Source: an uncultured Kiritimatiellota bacterium (GTDB lineage: Bacteria; Verrucomicrobiota; Kiritimatiellia; RFP12; DVOR01). From it: 64,000 bases of DNA. Position numbers and translations under genes: made by a program. The notes beneath the pieces were generated by a model. That model made no database searches. It was given only the letters and a program-made list of their open reading frames with translations, and was not told the DNA's origin. Positions within the stretch are counted from its first letter, which is position 1; every line of letters begins with the position of its first letter. The stretch is taken from positions 62,001 to 126,000 of the forward strand of contig CALXSF010000006.1 of assembly GCA_944391055.1 (NCBI GenBank), in the 5' to 3' direction. Shown here one piece after another: positions 7,663 through 17,585 of the stretch.

Positions 7663-8862
7663 TCAGTCGTTCGGGCCGTAGAGTTCCTCGAGGGCATCGC
7701 CGATGATCTCGAGGGCTTCTTCCAGGTCTTTCTCGGAGATGTTGAGGGGGGGGAGGAAGCGGACGACGTGCTCGCCGGCGGTGGTGCAGAGGACGCCGTA
7801 GTTGCGGCAGGCGTCGACGACGTCCTTGGCGGCGCCTTCGACGGCCATGCCGAGGAGGAGGCCTTTGCCGCGGACGTCGAGGATCTGGGGGTAGGCGTCC
7901 ATGAAGGCTTCGAGGCCGGCGCGGAATTGCTCGCCGGCGGCCTTGGCGTGGGCGAGGAGGCCTTCTTTCTCGATGGTGTCGAGGACGGCGATGGCGGCGG
8001 CGCAGGCGCAGGGGTTGCCGCCGAAGGTGGTGCCGAGCATGCCGGGGTGGACGAGGGCGGCGATGTCGGGGCGGACGAGGACGGCGCTGAGGGGGAGGCC
8101 GCCGCCGAGGGCCTTGGCGAGGGTGAAGAGGTCGGGCTTGACGCCGTAGGCCTCCCAGGCGAACATGGTGCCTGTGCGGCCCATGCCGGTCTGGACCTCG
8201 TCCATGAGGAGGAGGAGGTTGCGTTCTTTGCAGAGGGCGGCGAGGCCCTTGAGGAAGTCGGGGTCGGCGGGGTGGACGCCGCCTTCGGCCTGGATGGGCT
8301 CGAGGAGGATGGCGACGGTCTTGTCGCCGATGGCGGCCTTGACGGAGTCGAGGTCGTTGTAGTCGGCGTAGGCGAAGCCGACGGGGAGGGGGTCGAAGCC
8401 GGCCTGGATCTTGTCCTGCGCGGTGGCGGCGCACATGGCGAGGGTGCGGCCGTGGAAGCCTTTGTTGAAGGTGACGACCTCGTAGCGCCCGGTGTCGCGC
8501 CCCCAGAGGCGGGCGATCTTGACCATGTTCTCGTTGGCTTCGGCGCCGGAGTTGGCGAAGAAGGCCTTATAGCCGCCGGAGAGCTTGGAGAGGCGCTGGG
8601 CCAGGAGCACCATGTTGGTGTTGTAGTAGAGGTTGGAGCAGTGGGGGAGCATCTTGGCCTGGGCGACGATCGCCTCGGTGACGGCGGGGTGGCAGTGGCC
8701 GCAGGCGAGGGTGGCGATGCCGGAGGTGAGGTCGATGTACTGCATCCCGTCGATGTCCGTCACCTTGCTGCCGTGGCCTTCGAGGAGGGCCACCGCGGGG
8801 GTGTAGGTGGCGAGGAGGTACTGCTTGTAAAGGTCTGCGATGTCGTTGGTCTTGTCACTCAT
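7663..8862 (-). CDS. argD: Acetylornithine aminotransferase
   Basis: 399 residues, normal length for the class III PLP aminotransferases of arginine synthesis; transfers an amino group from glutamate to N-acetylglutamate semialdehyde. Visible signatures are F-A-N-S-G-A-E-A-N-E (phosphate-binding turn), M-D-E-V-Q-T-G (cofactor Asp) and the PLP lysine in L-A-K-A-L-G-G-G (K250). The start overlaps the argB stop by 8 nt. It is third in argJ-argB-argD. It could also act on succinyl-diaminopimelate (DapC), as many ArgD proteins do. Confidence 0.95.
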   Translation of the reverse strand: MSDKTNDIADLYKQYLLATYTPAVALLEGHGSKVTDIDGMQYIDLTSGIATLACGHCHPAVTEAIVAQAKMLPHCSNLYYNTNMVLLAQRLSKLSGGYKAFFANSGAEANENMVKIARLWGRDTGRYEVVTFNKGFHGRTLAMCAATAQDKIQAGFDPLPVGFAYADYNDLDSVKAAIGDKTVAILLEPIQAEGGVHPADPDFLKGLAALCKERNLLLLMDEVQTGMGRTGTMFAWEAYGVKPDLFTLAKALGGGLPLSAVLVRPDIAALVHPGMLGTTFGGNPCACAAAIAVLDTIEKEGLLAHAKAAGEQFRAGLEAFMDAYPQILDVRGKGLLLGMAVEGAAKDVVDACRNYGVLCTTAGEHVVRFLPPLNISEKDLEEALEIIGDALEELYGPND

Positions 8863-9748
8863 CGGCTTTGATCTCCGTTCCGACGCCTTGTTTGGTGAAG
8901 ATTTCCAGGAGGAGGGAATGGGGCATGCGCCCGTCGATGAGATGGACGCGCTGGACGCCGTGCTCGATGGCCTCGACGCAGCTGTCGATCTTGGGGAGCA
9001 TCCCCCCGCTGATGACGCCCTCCTCCTTGAGCCGGCGCACGTTGCCGAGGCGCAGGGTGGAGATGAGGGAGTCGGGGTTGGCGACGTCCCGCAGGAGCCC
9101 GGGGACGTCCGAGATGAAAACGAGCTTGCGCACGCGCATGGCCTTGGCGATGGCCACGGCGGCGACGTCGGCGTTGACGTTGTAGAGCTGGCCGTCCTCC
9201 TCGCCCAGGCCCAGGGGGGTGATGACGGGGATGACCCCGGCGTCGGCCATCTCCGAGACGGCGGCGGCCTTGACGGCCACGGGCGTGCCCACGAAGCCCC
9301 AGTCGAGCGTCGCGCCGGTCTCCGGGTCGGTGCCGGTCTCCTTGCGCACGGTGAGGATCCAATCGCCGTGGAGGGGGCGGGCGAGGACGTGGAAGTTGCC
9401 GTTGAGCAGGCGCAGCAGGTTCGCGTTCACCTCGTGCTTGATGACCTGCTCCACCACCTCGATGGCGCGCGCGTCGGTGACGCGCAGGCCGCGGACGAAG
9501 TTGGGCGCGATGCCGGCCTTGTCCATCGCCCGGCTGATGGCCTTGCCGCCGCCGTGCACGAGCACCACCTTGATGCCCACCGTGCGCATGAAGGCCACGT
9601 CGCTCATCAGGCGCAGGAGGTTCTCGGGCGACTCCATGACGCTGCCGCCCACCTTGACCACCACGACGCTGCCGCGGAAGTCCTGGATGTAAGGCACGGC
9701 CTCGATGAGCGCGTTGGCCTTCTCGATGTAACGCTCCATCGGGGTCAT
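8855..9748 (-). CDS. argB: Acetylglutamate kinase
   Basis: 297 residues of the amino-acid kinase fold. V-V-K-V-G-G-S-V-M near residue 30 binds ATP, and V-L-V-H-G-G-G-K-A holds the substrate; a conserved N-x-N-A-D-V-A-A-V segment follows. It phosphorylates N-acetylglutamate, the second step of arginine synthesis. The ATG at 9748 overlaps the argJ stop (ATGA); a second in-frame ATG lies three codons on. The N-terminal helix ahead of the kinase core is the type seen in arginine-feedback-sensitive enzymes, so inhibition by arginine is plausible but not shown. Confidence 0.95.
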   Translation of the reverse strand: MTPMERYIEKANALIEAVPYIQDFRGSVVVVKVGGSVMESPENLLRLMSDVAFMRTVGIKVVLVHGGGKAISRAMDKAGIAPNFVRGLRVTDARAIEVVEQVIKHEVNANLLRLLNGNFHVLARPLHGDWILTVRKETGTDPETGATLDWGFVGTPVAVKAAAVSEMADAGVIPVITPLGLGEEDGQLYNVNADVAAVAIAKAMRVRKLVFISDVPGLLRDVANPDSLISTLRLGNVRRLKEEGVISGGMLPKIDSCVEAIEHGVQRVHLIDGRMPHSLLLEIFTKQGVGTEIKADE

Positions 9749-10965
9749 GTGGTGTACTCCGCGTTGATCCGCACGTAGTCGAAGGTCAGGTCGCAGGTGT
9801 AGACCGTGTCGCTGCCCTGCCCCAGCCCCAGGCGCACCTCCACGTCGAAGGCGCGCGCCTTCATCGCCTCGGCGATCTGGGCCAACGTGGCCTCGCCGGC
9901 CACCTGCCCGCGGTCGTAGGCGCAGACGCCGGCGTAGAGGATCTGCGCGCGCGCGCCGTCCACCTCCGCGCCGGAATAGCCCGCCGCGCAGAGCACGCGG
10001 CCCCAGTTCGGGTCGCGCCCGAACCACGAGGTCTTCACCAGCGGCGAGCGGGCGATGGCGCGCGCCACCAGGTGCGCGTCCCCGTCCGTCCGCGCCCCCG
10101 TCACCCGCACGGTGACGAACTTGCTCACGCCCTCGCCGTCCATGACGATCTGCTTGGCGAGGTCGGCGCACAGCGCCTTGAGCGCGTCGAGGAAGACGTT
10201 GGCCTCGGGGTGCCCGGCGTGGAGGGGCGCGTTGCCCGCCAGGCCGTTGGCCAGGCAGATGAGCGTGTCGTTGGTCGATTCGTCGCCGTCCACCACCGCG
10301 CGGTTGAAGCTGACGTCCGCCGCCGCCTTGAGGGCCGTGCGGAGCCAGGCGGGGTCGACGGCCGCGTCGGTCGCCACATAGGCGAGCATGGTGGCCATCT
10401 GGGGCTCGATCATGCCGGCGCCCTTGCACATGCCCCCGAGCGTGACGGCCTTGCCGTCGATGACGCAGCGCACGGCGGCGCGCTTCGGGCGCGTGTCGGT
10501 GGTCATGATGGCGCGGGCGGCCGCCTCGTCGGCCTCCGGCCCGCGGGCCAGGCGCCCGGCGGCCTCGCGCACGCCCGCCACGACGCGCGCGACGGGCAGG
10601 GGCGCGCCGATGACGCCGGTGCTGGAGACCAGCGTGAGCGCGGGGTCGAGGCCCAGCGCCTCGGCGGCGACCTGGGCCACGGCCTCGGCGTCGGCCAGCC
10701 CCTGGGCGCCCGTGCAGGCGTTGGCGCAGCCGGTGTTCACGGCGATGGCCTGGGCGCGCCCGGCGCGGAGCTTGGCGCGGTCGTGCGTCACGGGCGCGGC
10801 CTCCACCAGGTTGGTGGTGAAGACCCCCGCGGCGGCGCACGGCACGTCCGAGACGATCAGGGCCACGTCCCGGCGGCCGGCATACTTGACGCCGGCCTCC
10901 ACGCCCGCGGCGCGGAAGCCCTGCGCGGCGGTGACGCCGCCTTCCAAGACTGTCCCTTCTGCCAT
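9745..10965 (-). CDS. argJ: Bifunctional ornithine acetyltransferase / N-acetylglutamate synthase
   Basis: 406 residues. The self-cleavage site is clear: K-G-A-G-M-I-E-P-Q-M-A-T-M-L, with Thr192 as the new N-terminal nucleophile of the beta chain after the Ala-Thr bond breaks. ArgJ recycles the acetyl group from N-acetylornithine to glutamate, so its presence implies the cyclic arginine pathway; ArgA-type synthase is then not required. First gene of the operon, with AAGGAG 8 nt before the ATG and an extended -10 (TGG-CATACT, 10999-11007) upstream. argC is not in the window. Confidence 0.95.
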   Translation of the reverse strand: MAEGTVLEGGVTAAQGFRAAGVEAGVKYAGRRDVALIVSDVPCAAAGVFTTNLVEAAPVTHDRAKLRAGRAQAIAVNTGCANACTGAQGLADAEAVAQVAAEALGLDPALTLVSSTGVIGAPLPVARVVAGVREAAGRLARGPEADEAAARAIMTTDTRPKRAAVRCVIDGKAVTLGGMCKGAGMIEPQMATMLAYVATDAAVDPAWLRTALKAAADVSFNRAVVDGDESTNDTLICLANGLAGNAPLHAGHPEANVFLDALKALCADLAKQIVMDGEGVSKFVTVRVTGARTDGDAHLVARAIARSPLVKTSWFGRDPNWGRVLCAAGYSGAEVDGARAQILYAGVCAYDRGQVAGEATLAQIAEAMKARAFDVEVRLGLGQGSDTVYTCDLTFDYVRINAEYTT

Positions 10966-11330
10966 GTCTGCCTACTCCTTCTACGGATAATCGCGCAAAG
11001 TATGCCACAATCCCGCACGCCGCGCAACCGCCCCTCCCGGCGCCGTCGGCTGGGCCCGCGCGGGGCGTCGCCCCGGATCGCGCCGCGGGCCGCCTTGGGG
11101 CGCGCCGCCTCCCGGCCCAGGGCGTGGCCGTGGGCCGGCCGTTCGCGCCCGCGGGCCGTCGGTTGCCGGGAGGGGTTCGGGCGCAAATCATTAGGCGTTG
11201 TCCCGCAATGGATTAGTATGGCATTGACAGGGGGGGGGGTGGGTGTGGTATAGTATCCGCCGTTTTTTCCACCCAGCCAACCGTGTGTCGTCCAAAAGAA
11301 TGGTTGGCGGATGCAGAAACGGAGTGCGCA
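10966..11330. other. Divergent gene-free region between argJ and the giant secreted protein
   Basis: 365 bp without a supported gene. It holds the argJ promoter (extended -10 at 10999-11007, minus strand) at one end and a rightward promoter at 11224-11254 at the other. The middle (about 11030-11170) is very GC-rich (several GC-box-like runs) with no recognisable operator. Confidence 0.7.
11224..11254 (+). promoter_or_regulatory. Promoter of the 2062-residue secreted protein
   Basis: TTGACA (11224-11229), then a spacer of 19 nt that starts with a run of G, then TGG-TATAGT (-10 at 11249-11254). A perfect -35 with an over-long, G-tract spacer and an extended -10. The G run is a likely site of slippage, which would change spacer length and so promoter strength (phase variation). 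Confidence 0.65.
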
Positions 11331-14300
11331 ATGAGCCTGAAAGACCTGCTTTTGCTGGGCGCCCTGGCGTGGGTTGCCCAGTCTGCCGCGGCTGCTGAGA
11401 GCTATGCCTTCGCCTATTCCACCTTTGGGCGGGCGGGGCTGGCCGAGACGCAGCAAATCGTCGACGCCCAGCGAACCCTCACGTTCCGCCTGGGCGCGGC
11501 GACCTTCGACAAGACGATTGACCTTGGTGAGGCCGGCGCGCGGCCCATCGCCTTCGTCCCGCCCACGGTGACGGTGCGGGGGCTGACCTTGGCCTTCGCC
11601 GGCGCGATCCATCCCAAGACGCTCACCCTTGACGTGGTGGAGGACGAGCGGACTTTGAGCCTGACCGCCGCCGACAAGACCGAGGCGCTGGAGCTGCGCA
11701 CCGAGGCCGGCACCCTCCTCAACGCCACCGCCGTCACCTACGTCGCCGAGGGGGAGGCCGCGCTCGCCCTCTCCGCCGACGCTATGGTGACACTGGATTT
11801 CTCGGAGGCCGCCACCGGAGGCGCCGAGCTCGGCAGCCTCTGCATGGTCGCCGCCGGGGCCCCGCACCTTCGCGTCACGGGCTCGGCCACCCTCACCCGC
11901 CATATCTTCGCCGTCAACGACGGCGGGACGTATACCTTGAGCGGCTTCTCGGACGTGGACGCGGGCGACCAGGTCATCGTGGTGGAGTTCTCCGACAAAG
12001 GCGGCACGTTGGAGATCGACCGCTCCGTCGCCCTTTCCCCGCTCGTCCTGGGTTCCGTTGTCCCCGCCGACCAGGCCAACGTCCGTTTCAGCGGCGCCAA
12101 CGGGGCCGCCTTCACCTCCACCCTGACCCTGCGCGACGGCGAGGACAAGAACGGCGCGCTTGCGGGCAAGGGCGGGCTTTCGCTCTTCGGGCCCAAGGGC
12201 GCGGTGGCGCCGCTGAGCGTCTTCAACCCCTCGTTCTTCCTGCTTCAGTGCGACGCCACGCTCCGCACGCCGCTCCCCTACGACGCGACCAGCGGCGAGG
12301 TCTCCGGCTGGTTCCAGGCGAACGCCATCCCCATCCCCGCCGGGCGCACCTTCCGCATCCAGTTCGGCGAAGAGGTGGGTTCCATCGTTGAAGGCCAGCT
12401 CCCAAACGTTTCCTTCGCCGCCCCCGATTCCCGCCTCGAGCTTGCCTCTGCGGTGACCTCCGCCATCCCCCAGAAGTATCTCGAGGCGCTCGGTCGGCAA
12501 TCCGGCACGCTCGTGATCGACTGCGCGGTGACGGCCACGACTGCGGATGGCGGGATGACCGATGTCACCTTCCAGGCCCGCGAGCCTGACTTGGAGACGA
12601 CCCTTGTCCTCAAGAGCGGGACGTTCACCTGCGCGTCGTTGGTGTTTGATGCGCTTGACGGCTCCTTTGCCTCGGTGGACGTCTTGCTGGAGGGCGGCAC
12701 GCTGGATCTTTCCGGGGATCTCGCGATGGAGGCCACCACCAAGACTGTGACGGTCGATAAGGATTCCGCGCTGACGGCGGACGCCATCGGGCCACTCGCC
12801 GAGGGCACCAGCACGGACGTCATCGTCGAGCAGGGCGGCACGCTCACGCTCAAGAAAGGGCTGGGAGATGGACGCAACGAAGGTGCGCTGGGTGGGTTTG
12901 ACCTGCATGTGCGCGGTACGCTGACCTTTCAGAATGTGTCTTACTTTCAGATGTTGCCCGCCGAGCGGCGCACGCTTTATTTGGAAGGCGGCACGATCGC
13001 CTCGGAAGGGGACTTTCAGACCGGGATTGTCTGTGGCATCAGCCAAGGCAACGCCGAGACCCTCAACTTCATGGACGTCATCGGCGGCGGCAGGCTCTCC
13101 GGCAATCTGACGGTCGACGGCGTCTCCGGCTCCGGCGAACTCACCGTGGGCGAGGGCGCGACCATCCAGCAACTGCGCGATTACGACGGCACCATCGAGG
13201 GCTCCGGCGCGATCGGCGCCATCGAGGGGGCGCGCGGCACGGTGCTCCTCGGCGGTGGCTGGCTCTCCGAGGGCGGCAAGACGCTCGCCGACGCGGCCGC
13301 CATCACCGGGGCTTATTCCGGCACCCTTGGCTTCACCGCCGGCACGGCGGAATCGCCCAAGGCCATCGACTTTTCCACCGTGGCCGGCTTCGCCACCCTC
13401 GGCATGGCCTTCCGCGTGAACGATTATCAGCACATCATCATGCGTTTGGATCAGTACGCCGACGCCACCATCCGCTGGCCCGCCAACCCGCAGGGCGTCA
13501 AGCTCACCCTCATCGAGTCCGGCGCCTACGGCGGTTCGGTCGAGATCCCCCACGTCCCCGACGGCGTGACGCTCGCTTTCCACGCCTATCCTGAGGCGGG
13601 CGGCTCTGGGACGACCGAGAAGGAGGGATGGCAGATCGCCGCCAACGAGGATGGCGTCAACGACACCCTCACCTGGGAGAAGCCCGTCTTCTCCGGGGCG
13701 GGCGCGTGGTTCGACGTGGAGTTCAACCGCTCCTCCGCCAACATCGGTTGGTTCACCCTGCGCAACCAGACCGGCACCGAGGTGGCCAACGGGATGCTCC
13801 GCGGCGACACCGATGACGCCGGGCAGGTCGTGATGACGGATCCCAGCCTCTTCGTGCCCGTGGCGCACCCCGCCGACGACCACGGCGGCCTGCCGTTGCG
13901 CTATTGCCCCTACGTCTCCACCGACTCGCTGGACTACCCGGACGTCTGGAGTGTGGCCGTGCGCCTGACCGCCCCCGCCGCCGAACGGACCTGCATCCTG
14001 GCCCTTGGCGGCAACTATGCGCAGGGCGACGCGACGGATGAGACCTTCGCCCTCGTCTTCGCCACGGGCGAGACGAACGACGAAATCGTGCTCTGGAAGT
14101 TCGATGGCGTGGGCGACGCCGCCGTCCCCAACGCGGACACGGAGCCGCTCTTCCGCGTGCGGCTTGCCGAGGCGCAGGCGGCGCTCCACCTCTTCTCCGT
14201 CGTCTGCGATGGGCAGACCCTGACGCTCTACATGGACGGCGCCTACCTCAACCAAATCACCCTGCCCGAGGGCACGCGTCTCGCACCCGGTCTGCAGGTG

Positions 14301-17300
14301 GGCCGCCAGCTCGGCGGCTCCGCGCGGCCCGAAGGCATCACCGCCTTCGCGCAGGACGTGGACTCGCGTGGCCTCGCGGCGGAGCAGGAGGGCGTCATCG
14401 ATTACATCCGCTTCTACAAGGGTGCGCTGACCGACGAGGCCATGCAGGAATTGGCCGACCGCACCCCTTACGTCCGCGAGAACCTCCGCTACGTGCGTTA
14501 TGTCCCCATCACCACCGCGCCTGAGGGGTTCCCGGAACGCGTTGTCCCAGAGGGTGGCGAGACGTGGATTCAGACGGGGGCGTGGCTGGAGGAGCGTTAT
14601 GCGAATGGTGCGTGGGCGCCCACGGGCACTTATGCCGACCAGCCCGCGGAGGGCGCGGAGTGCCGTCTGCTCGTCGCCCAAGGCGCGCACACCATCCAGG
14701 TGAACGTCGAACGGCAGGAGGAGGCGTATTTCTACTCGCCCAACCGGAACTATGCCACGCTGGTCGTCGCCCCGCAGGAAGGGGCCGGGAACGCCGGCAC
14801 GCTCCATCTCACCCCGCTTGGCGTGATCGCCGACGAGGGCAAGGACACCATGGAGGAGCAGCCGTGGGAGAAACAGGTGAAGGACAGCGCGTGGTACACC
14901 GTGCGCGCCGATTCCACCGCCGCCAACCGCACCGGCTTCCGTTATGGCCGGCTCCGCTTCACCGGCGGCGCCGAGGACGTCTTCTCCGACGACGAGACCA
15001 TCCCGGACTTCCACGGCGCGGGCTATCTGCTCAATGACGCGAGCGGTTGCTATGACGCGGGCGCGTGCTACTTCTCCAAGTATGCGAACATGGTGCTGCC
15101 CGACGCCGAGGCCGGGGTGCTCCGGTTGGTGGCGGGGATGTCGCTGACGCGCGGGGTCGTCGATGAGGTGGCGCGCTGGCAGCTCACTGGCCCCGTGGTC
15201 GTCGCGGAGGAGGCCGCGTCCGGTTTCGATCATGTGGAAGGCCATGTGGGCGTGGGGGATGATCAGACCTCCGAGGATGTCTGGGTGCCCTTCTTCACCG
15301 CCAACTCCTCCTGGAAGTTCTACGACGACACGCGCCTTGAGGCCAACGGCGGCACGGACAACGCCGACGGCGCGAAGACGGGGCTTTTTGTGCGCGGCGT
15401 GCAGACCCCCGGCCGCCTCTATCTCGACTTTACCGTGGACAAGGTGGTTGAGGGTGGCGCCTTCTCCAAGCAGGCGTGGTGGCGCTATGGTTACCATGGC
15501 GCGGCGGAGGAGGGGGTGGAGACGCCTTCGGGCATGACGCCGGTGGCGGTCACCAATGAGACGGATTTCTTGCAGGCCGTGGCCTTCCAGATCCGCCTTT
15601 CCAAGGAAGACGTGGAGCTGACCCTTGACCAACTCCCCACCGCGCAGGTGCAGACCTTCTATGTGGAGGAGGCCAATCCGCCCAAAGACCCCCTCACGCT
15701 TCGGTTGAAGACTAGCGAGGCCGTCGGCCCGCTCGTCATCCACCGCATGGTCGTGGCCGCCGCCCGCCTCGACGTCTCCAACGAGGACTCCGATTACTCG
15801 GGCAACGCCCTGAGCCTCACGCCCGGCGAGGGGCGCCACGTCCCCGTCCATCGCGGCCCCGACACCGCCGGGCGCGGCGCCTTCATCGTCGGGGACACGA
15901 CGATGGATTGGGACTTCGGCAGGGAGAGTTCCGTTGCCCGACTGGAGGTTGCGCCCGGTCGCACGCTGACCTTCCTTTCCGGGCAGGACTTCCGCACCTA
16001 CGGCACCACGCTCGTCGCCCAGGAGGGCGCGACAATCCACCACACGAGCGCCGCGCCGTTGCTGGGGCAGGACGTCGAGCTTCACGAGGATGCCATCTTC
16101 GGCTTCCATGCCGAGGCCGCCTCCCAGGGGGCGGACGTGAGCGCCGAGGGCGTCGTCCTTGAGGGGGCGCTCACCCTTCGCGGCTCGGCCACCCTCCGCG
16201 CCAGCCAAGATAAGGGCGCCGCCTCCGCCCGTCTGCCGCACTTCACCGCCGCGGGCGGCATCGTCGCCGCGGCCCCCAATCTCACGCTGACCGTCGAGGC
16301 GCCCGAGGACGTCACGTGGCACAGCCACACCGGCAGGTTGGAGGGCGAGGGCTTCGGCCTCTGCAAGACCGGCCCCGGCACGGTGGATTTCTATCTCCAG
16401 ACGCCGCCCTCCGTCACCGGCCTCGTCGACGTGAAGGCGGGTACGCTCCGCGTGGCGATGGCCGCCGACACCCCCATCGGCGCGTACGGCCTCCATGTCG
16501 AGCAGGGCGCCATCCTCGCCGACAACGGCCTGATGCAGGGCAGTGTCGGCACCCTCGCGCGCATCCTGGGCGGCCAGACGCTCTCCGGCACGGGCACGAT
16601 CGCCGACGGCCGCCTCCGCCTCGAGCAGGGCGCCACCTATCAGGCGTCGGCCAGTGGGGCGCTCACCGCCGAGGCCGGCATCGAGACGGACAGCGTCGAG
16701 GGCGCCAACATCACCGTTGCCCTCCCCGAGGGATACGTGGCCGATAACACGCCCTTCCTCGTCGCCGGTCGTGAGGAGCGCGCCGTCCGCCGCCGTCTCC
16801 GCTCCATGCTGGGGGACGTCCGGTGGGACACCGTGGCGTGGATCAAGGGCGGGCAGACCTCCTATGCCGCCCGGCCCGCCAAAATCCCCGCGCCCACCGA
16901 CTATCCGGGCTACGACCCGGGCGACGCCTTCAATGTCTATGACGAAGCCCTCCACGGTTCCCTCGTCAACCACTATCAAGGCAACGGCGTCGCCTACGTC
17001 GGCGCCGCGCAGGGGTGCACCCAGGCCAAGACGAAGTGCCTCAACGCCTCCGAGCTCAGCGACGTCTTCTACGCCTTCTCCGGGGTCTACGCGCTCCTGC
17101 CCTCCGCCCAGACCGACGCGGGGCGCGAGTGGATCGACGCCCACAACCTCCACGTCGCCTACGAGTTCGGCATCGACGCCATGGCCTTCGCCCAAATCGA
17201 CGGGGAAGAGCACGTCGTCGTCCGCGTCCGGGTGCGGAACGCCCTGCGGGAGTCCTTTGACCACCTCAAGGACGTCACCGCCGACGCCTTGGACGCGGAG

Positions 17301-17519
17301 GCGGACTTCCGCGCCACCGCCACGCTTCGGCTCGCCGACGCCGAGGGCACGACCTTGACGGAAGCCTTCGAGGTGGCCGACCTCACGGGCAAGAAAAAGA
17401 CCGCCCGAGCCTCCGCCGAGCCGGGCGTCCGCTACCTTGCCCTGCCCGTCGCGAAGCTTCCCGAGGACGGCCGCCTCCGCGCCCACGTCGACCCCGTCCG
17501 TCCTTCGCAGGGCGAGTGA
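11331..17519 (+). CDS. Giant secreted beta-strand-rich protein with LamG-like domain
   Basis: 2062 residues from the ATG at 11331 (GGAG 8 nt upstream); the signal peptide is S-L-K-D-L-L-L-L-G-A-L-A-W-V with cleavage after an A-A-A-A stretch. Residues ~40-780 and ~1480-1800 have repeated L-x-G-G-T-L / G-S-G-x-L strands like autotransporter-associated beta-helix repeats. Residues ~790-1050 resemble a LamG/concanavalin-like lectin domain (D-G-Q-T-L-T-L-Y-M-D-G, then I-D-Y-I-R-F-Y-K-G). There is neither a C-terminal beta-barrel nor a PEP-CTERM tail, so how it leaves the outer membrane is unclear. Probable adhesin or surface-layer protein; substrate unknown. Confidence 0.8.
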   Translation: MSLKDLLLLGALAWVAQSAAAAESYAFAYSTFGRAGLAETQQIVDAQRTLTFRLGAATFDKTIDLGEAGARPIAFVPPTVTVRGLTLAFAGAIHPKTLTLDVVEDERTLSLTAADKTEALELRTEAGTLLNATAVTYVAEGEAALALSADAMVTLDFSEAATGGAELGSLCMVAAGAPHLRVTGSATLTRHIFAVNDGGTYTLSGFSDVDAGDQVIVVEFSDKGGTLEIDRSVALSPLVLGSVVPADQANVRFSGANGAAFTSTLTLRDGEDKNGALAGKGGLSLFGPKGAVAPLSVFNPSFFLLQCDATLRTPLPYDATSGEVSGWFQANAIPIPAGRTFRIQFGEEVGSIVEGQLPNVSFAAPDSRLELASAVTSAIPQKYLEALGRQSGTLVIDCAVTATTADGGMTDVTFQAREPDLETTLVLKSGTFTCASLVFDALDGSFASVDVLLEGGTLDLSGDLAMEATTKTVTVDKDSALTADAIGPLAEGTSTDVIVEQGGTLTLKKGLGDGRNEGALGGFDLHVRGTLTFQNVSYFQMLPAERRTLYLEGGTIASEGDFQTGIVCGISQGNAETLNFMDVIGGGRLSGNLTVDGVSGSGELTVGEGATIQQLRDYDGTIEGSGAIGAIEGARGTVLLGGGWLSEGGKTLADAAAITGAYSGTLGFTAGTAESPKAIDFSTVAGFATLGMAFRVNDYQHIIMRLDQYADATIRWPANPQGVKLTLIESGAYGGSVEIPHVPDGVTLAFHAYPEAGGSGTTEKEGWQIAANEDGVNDTLTWEKPVFSGAGAWFDVEFNRSSANIGWFTLRNQTGTEVANGMLRGDTDDAGQVVMTDPSLFVPVAHPADDHGGLPLRYCPYVSTDSLDYPDVWSVAVRLTAPAAERTCILALGGNYAQGDATDETFALVFATGETNDEIVLWKFDGVGDAAVPNADTEPLFRVRLAEAQAALHLFSVVCDGQTLTLYMDGAYLNQITLPEGTRLAPGLQVGRQLGGSARPEGITAFAQDVDSRGLAAEQEGVIDYIRFYKGALTDEAMQELADRTPYVRENLRYVRYVPITTAPEGFPERVVPEGGETWIQTGAWLEERYANGAWAPTGTYADQPAEGAECRLLVAQGAHTIQVNVERQEEAYFYSPNRNYATLVVAPQEGAGNAGTLHLTPLGVIADEGKDTMEEQPWEKQVKDSAWYTVRADSTAANRTGFRYGRLRFTGGAEDVFSDDETIPDFHGAGYLLNDASGCYDAGACYFSKYANMVLPDAEAGVLRLVAGMSLTRGVVDEVARWQLTGPVVVAEEAASGFDHVEGHVGVGDDQTSEDVWVPFFTANSSWKFYDDTRLEANGGTDNADGAKTGLFVRGVQTPGRLYLDFTVDKVVEGGAFSKQAWWRYGYHGAAEEGVETPSGMTPVAVTNETDFLQAVAFQIRLSKEDVELTLDQLPTAQVQTFYVEEANPPKDPLTLRLKTSEAVGPLVIHRMVVAAARLDVSNEDSDYSGNALSLTPGEGRHVPVHRGPDTAGRGAFIVGDTTMDWDFGRESSVARLEVAPGRTLTFLSGQDFRTYGTTLVAQEGATIHHTSAAPLLGQDVELHEDAIFGFHAEAASQGADVSAEGVVLEGALTLRGSATLRASQDKGAASARLPHFTAAGGIVAAAPNLTLTVEAPEDVTWHSHTGRLEGEGFGLCKTGPGTVDFYLQTPPSVTGLVDVKAGTLRVAMAADTPIGAYGLHVEQGAILADNGLMQGSVGTLARILGGQTLSGTGTIADGRLRLEQGATYQASASGALTAEAGIETDSVEGANITVALPEGYVADNTPFLVAGREERAVRRRLRSMLGDVRWDTVAWIKGGQTSYAARPAKIPAPTDYPGYDPGDAFNVYDEALHGSLVNHYQGNGVAYVGAAQGCTQAKTKCLNASELSDVFYAFSGVYALLPSAQTDAGREWIDAHNLHVAYEFGIDAMAFAQIDGEEHVVVRVRVRNALRESFDHLKDVTADALDAEADFRATATLRLADAEGTTLTEAFEVADLTGKKKTARASAEPGVRYLALPVAKLPEDGRLRAHVDPVRPSQGE

Positions 17520-17527
17520 GCGTGGGC

Positions 17528-17575
17528 AAACGAAACCGCCCCCGGCCTCGGAAGAGGCCGGGGGCGGTTTCGTTT
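17528..17575. terminator. Bidirectional terminator, 22-bp perfect stem
   Basis: aaacgaaaccgcccccggcc... pairs perfectly for 22 bp (17528-17549 with 17554-17575) around a ggaa loop. A-tract and T-tract flank both sides, so it serves both the rightward giant gene and the leftward gluQRS operon. Confidence 0.9.
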
Positions 17576-17585
17576 CGGGGGGCGG

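Noticed and set aside
10857-17486. A minus-strand open frame of over 2200 codons opposite the giant secreted protein
   Set aside because: It is the antisense of a clearly coding gene in GC-rich DNA; it shows low-complexity Gly/Arg/Glu composition and no domain.
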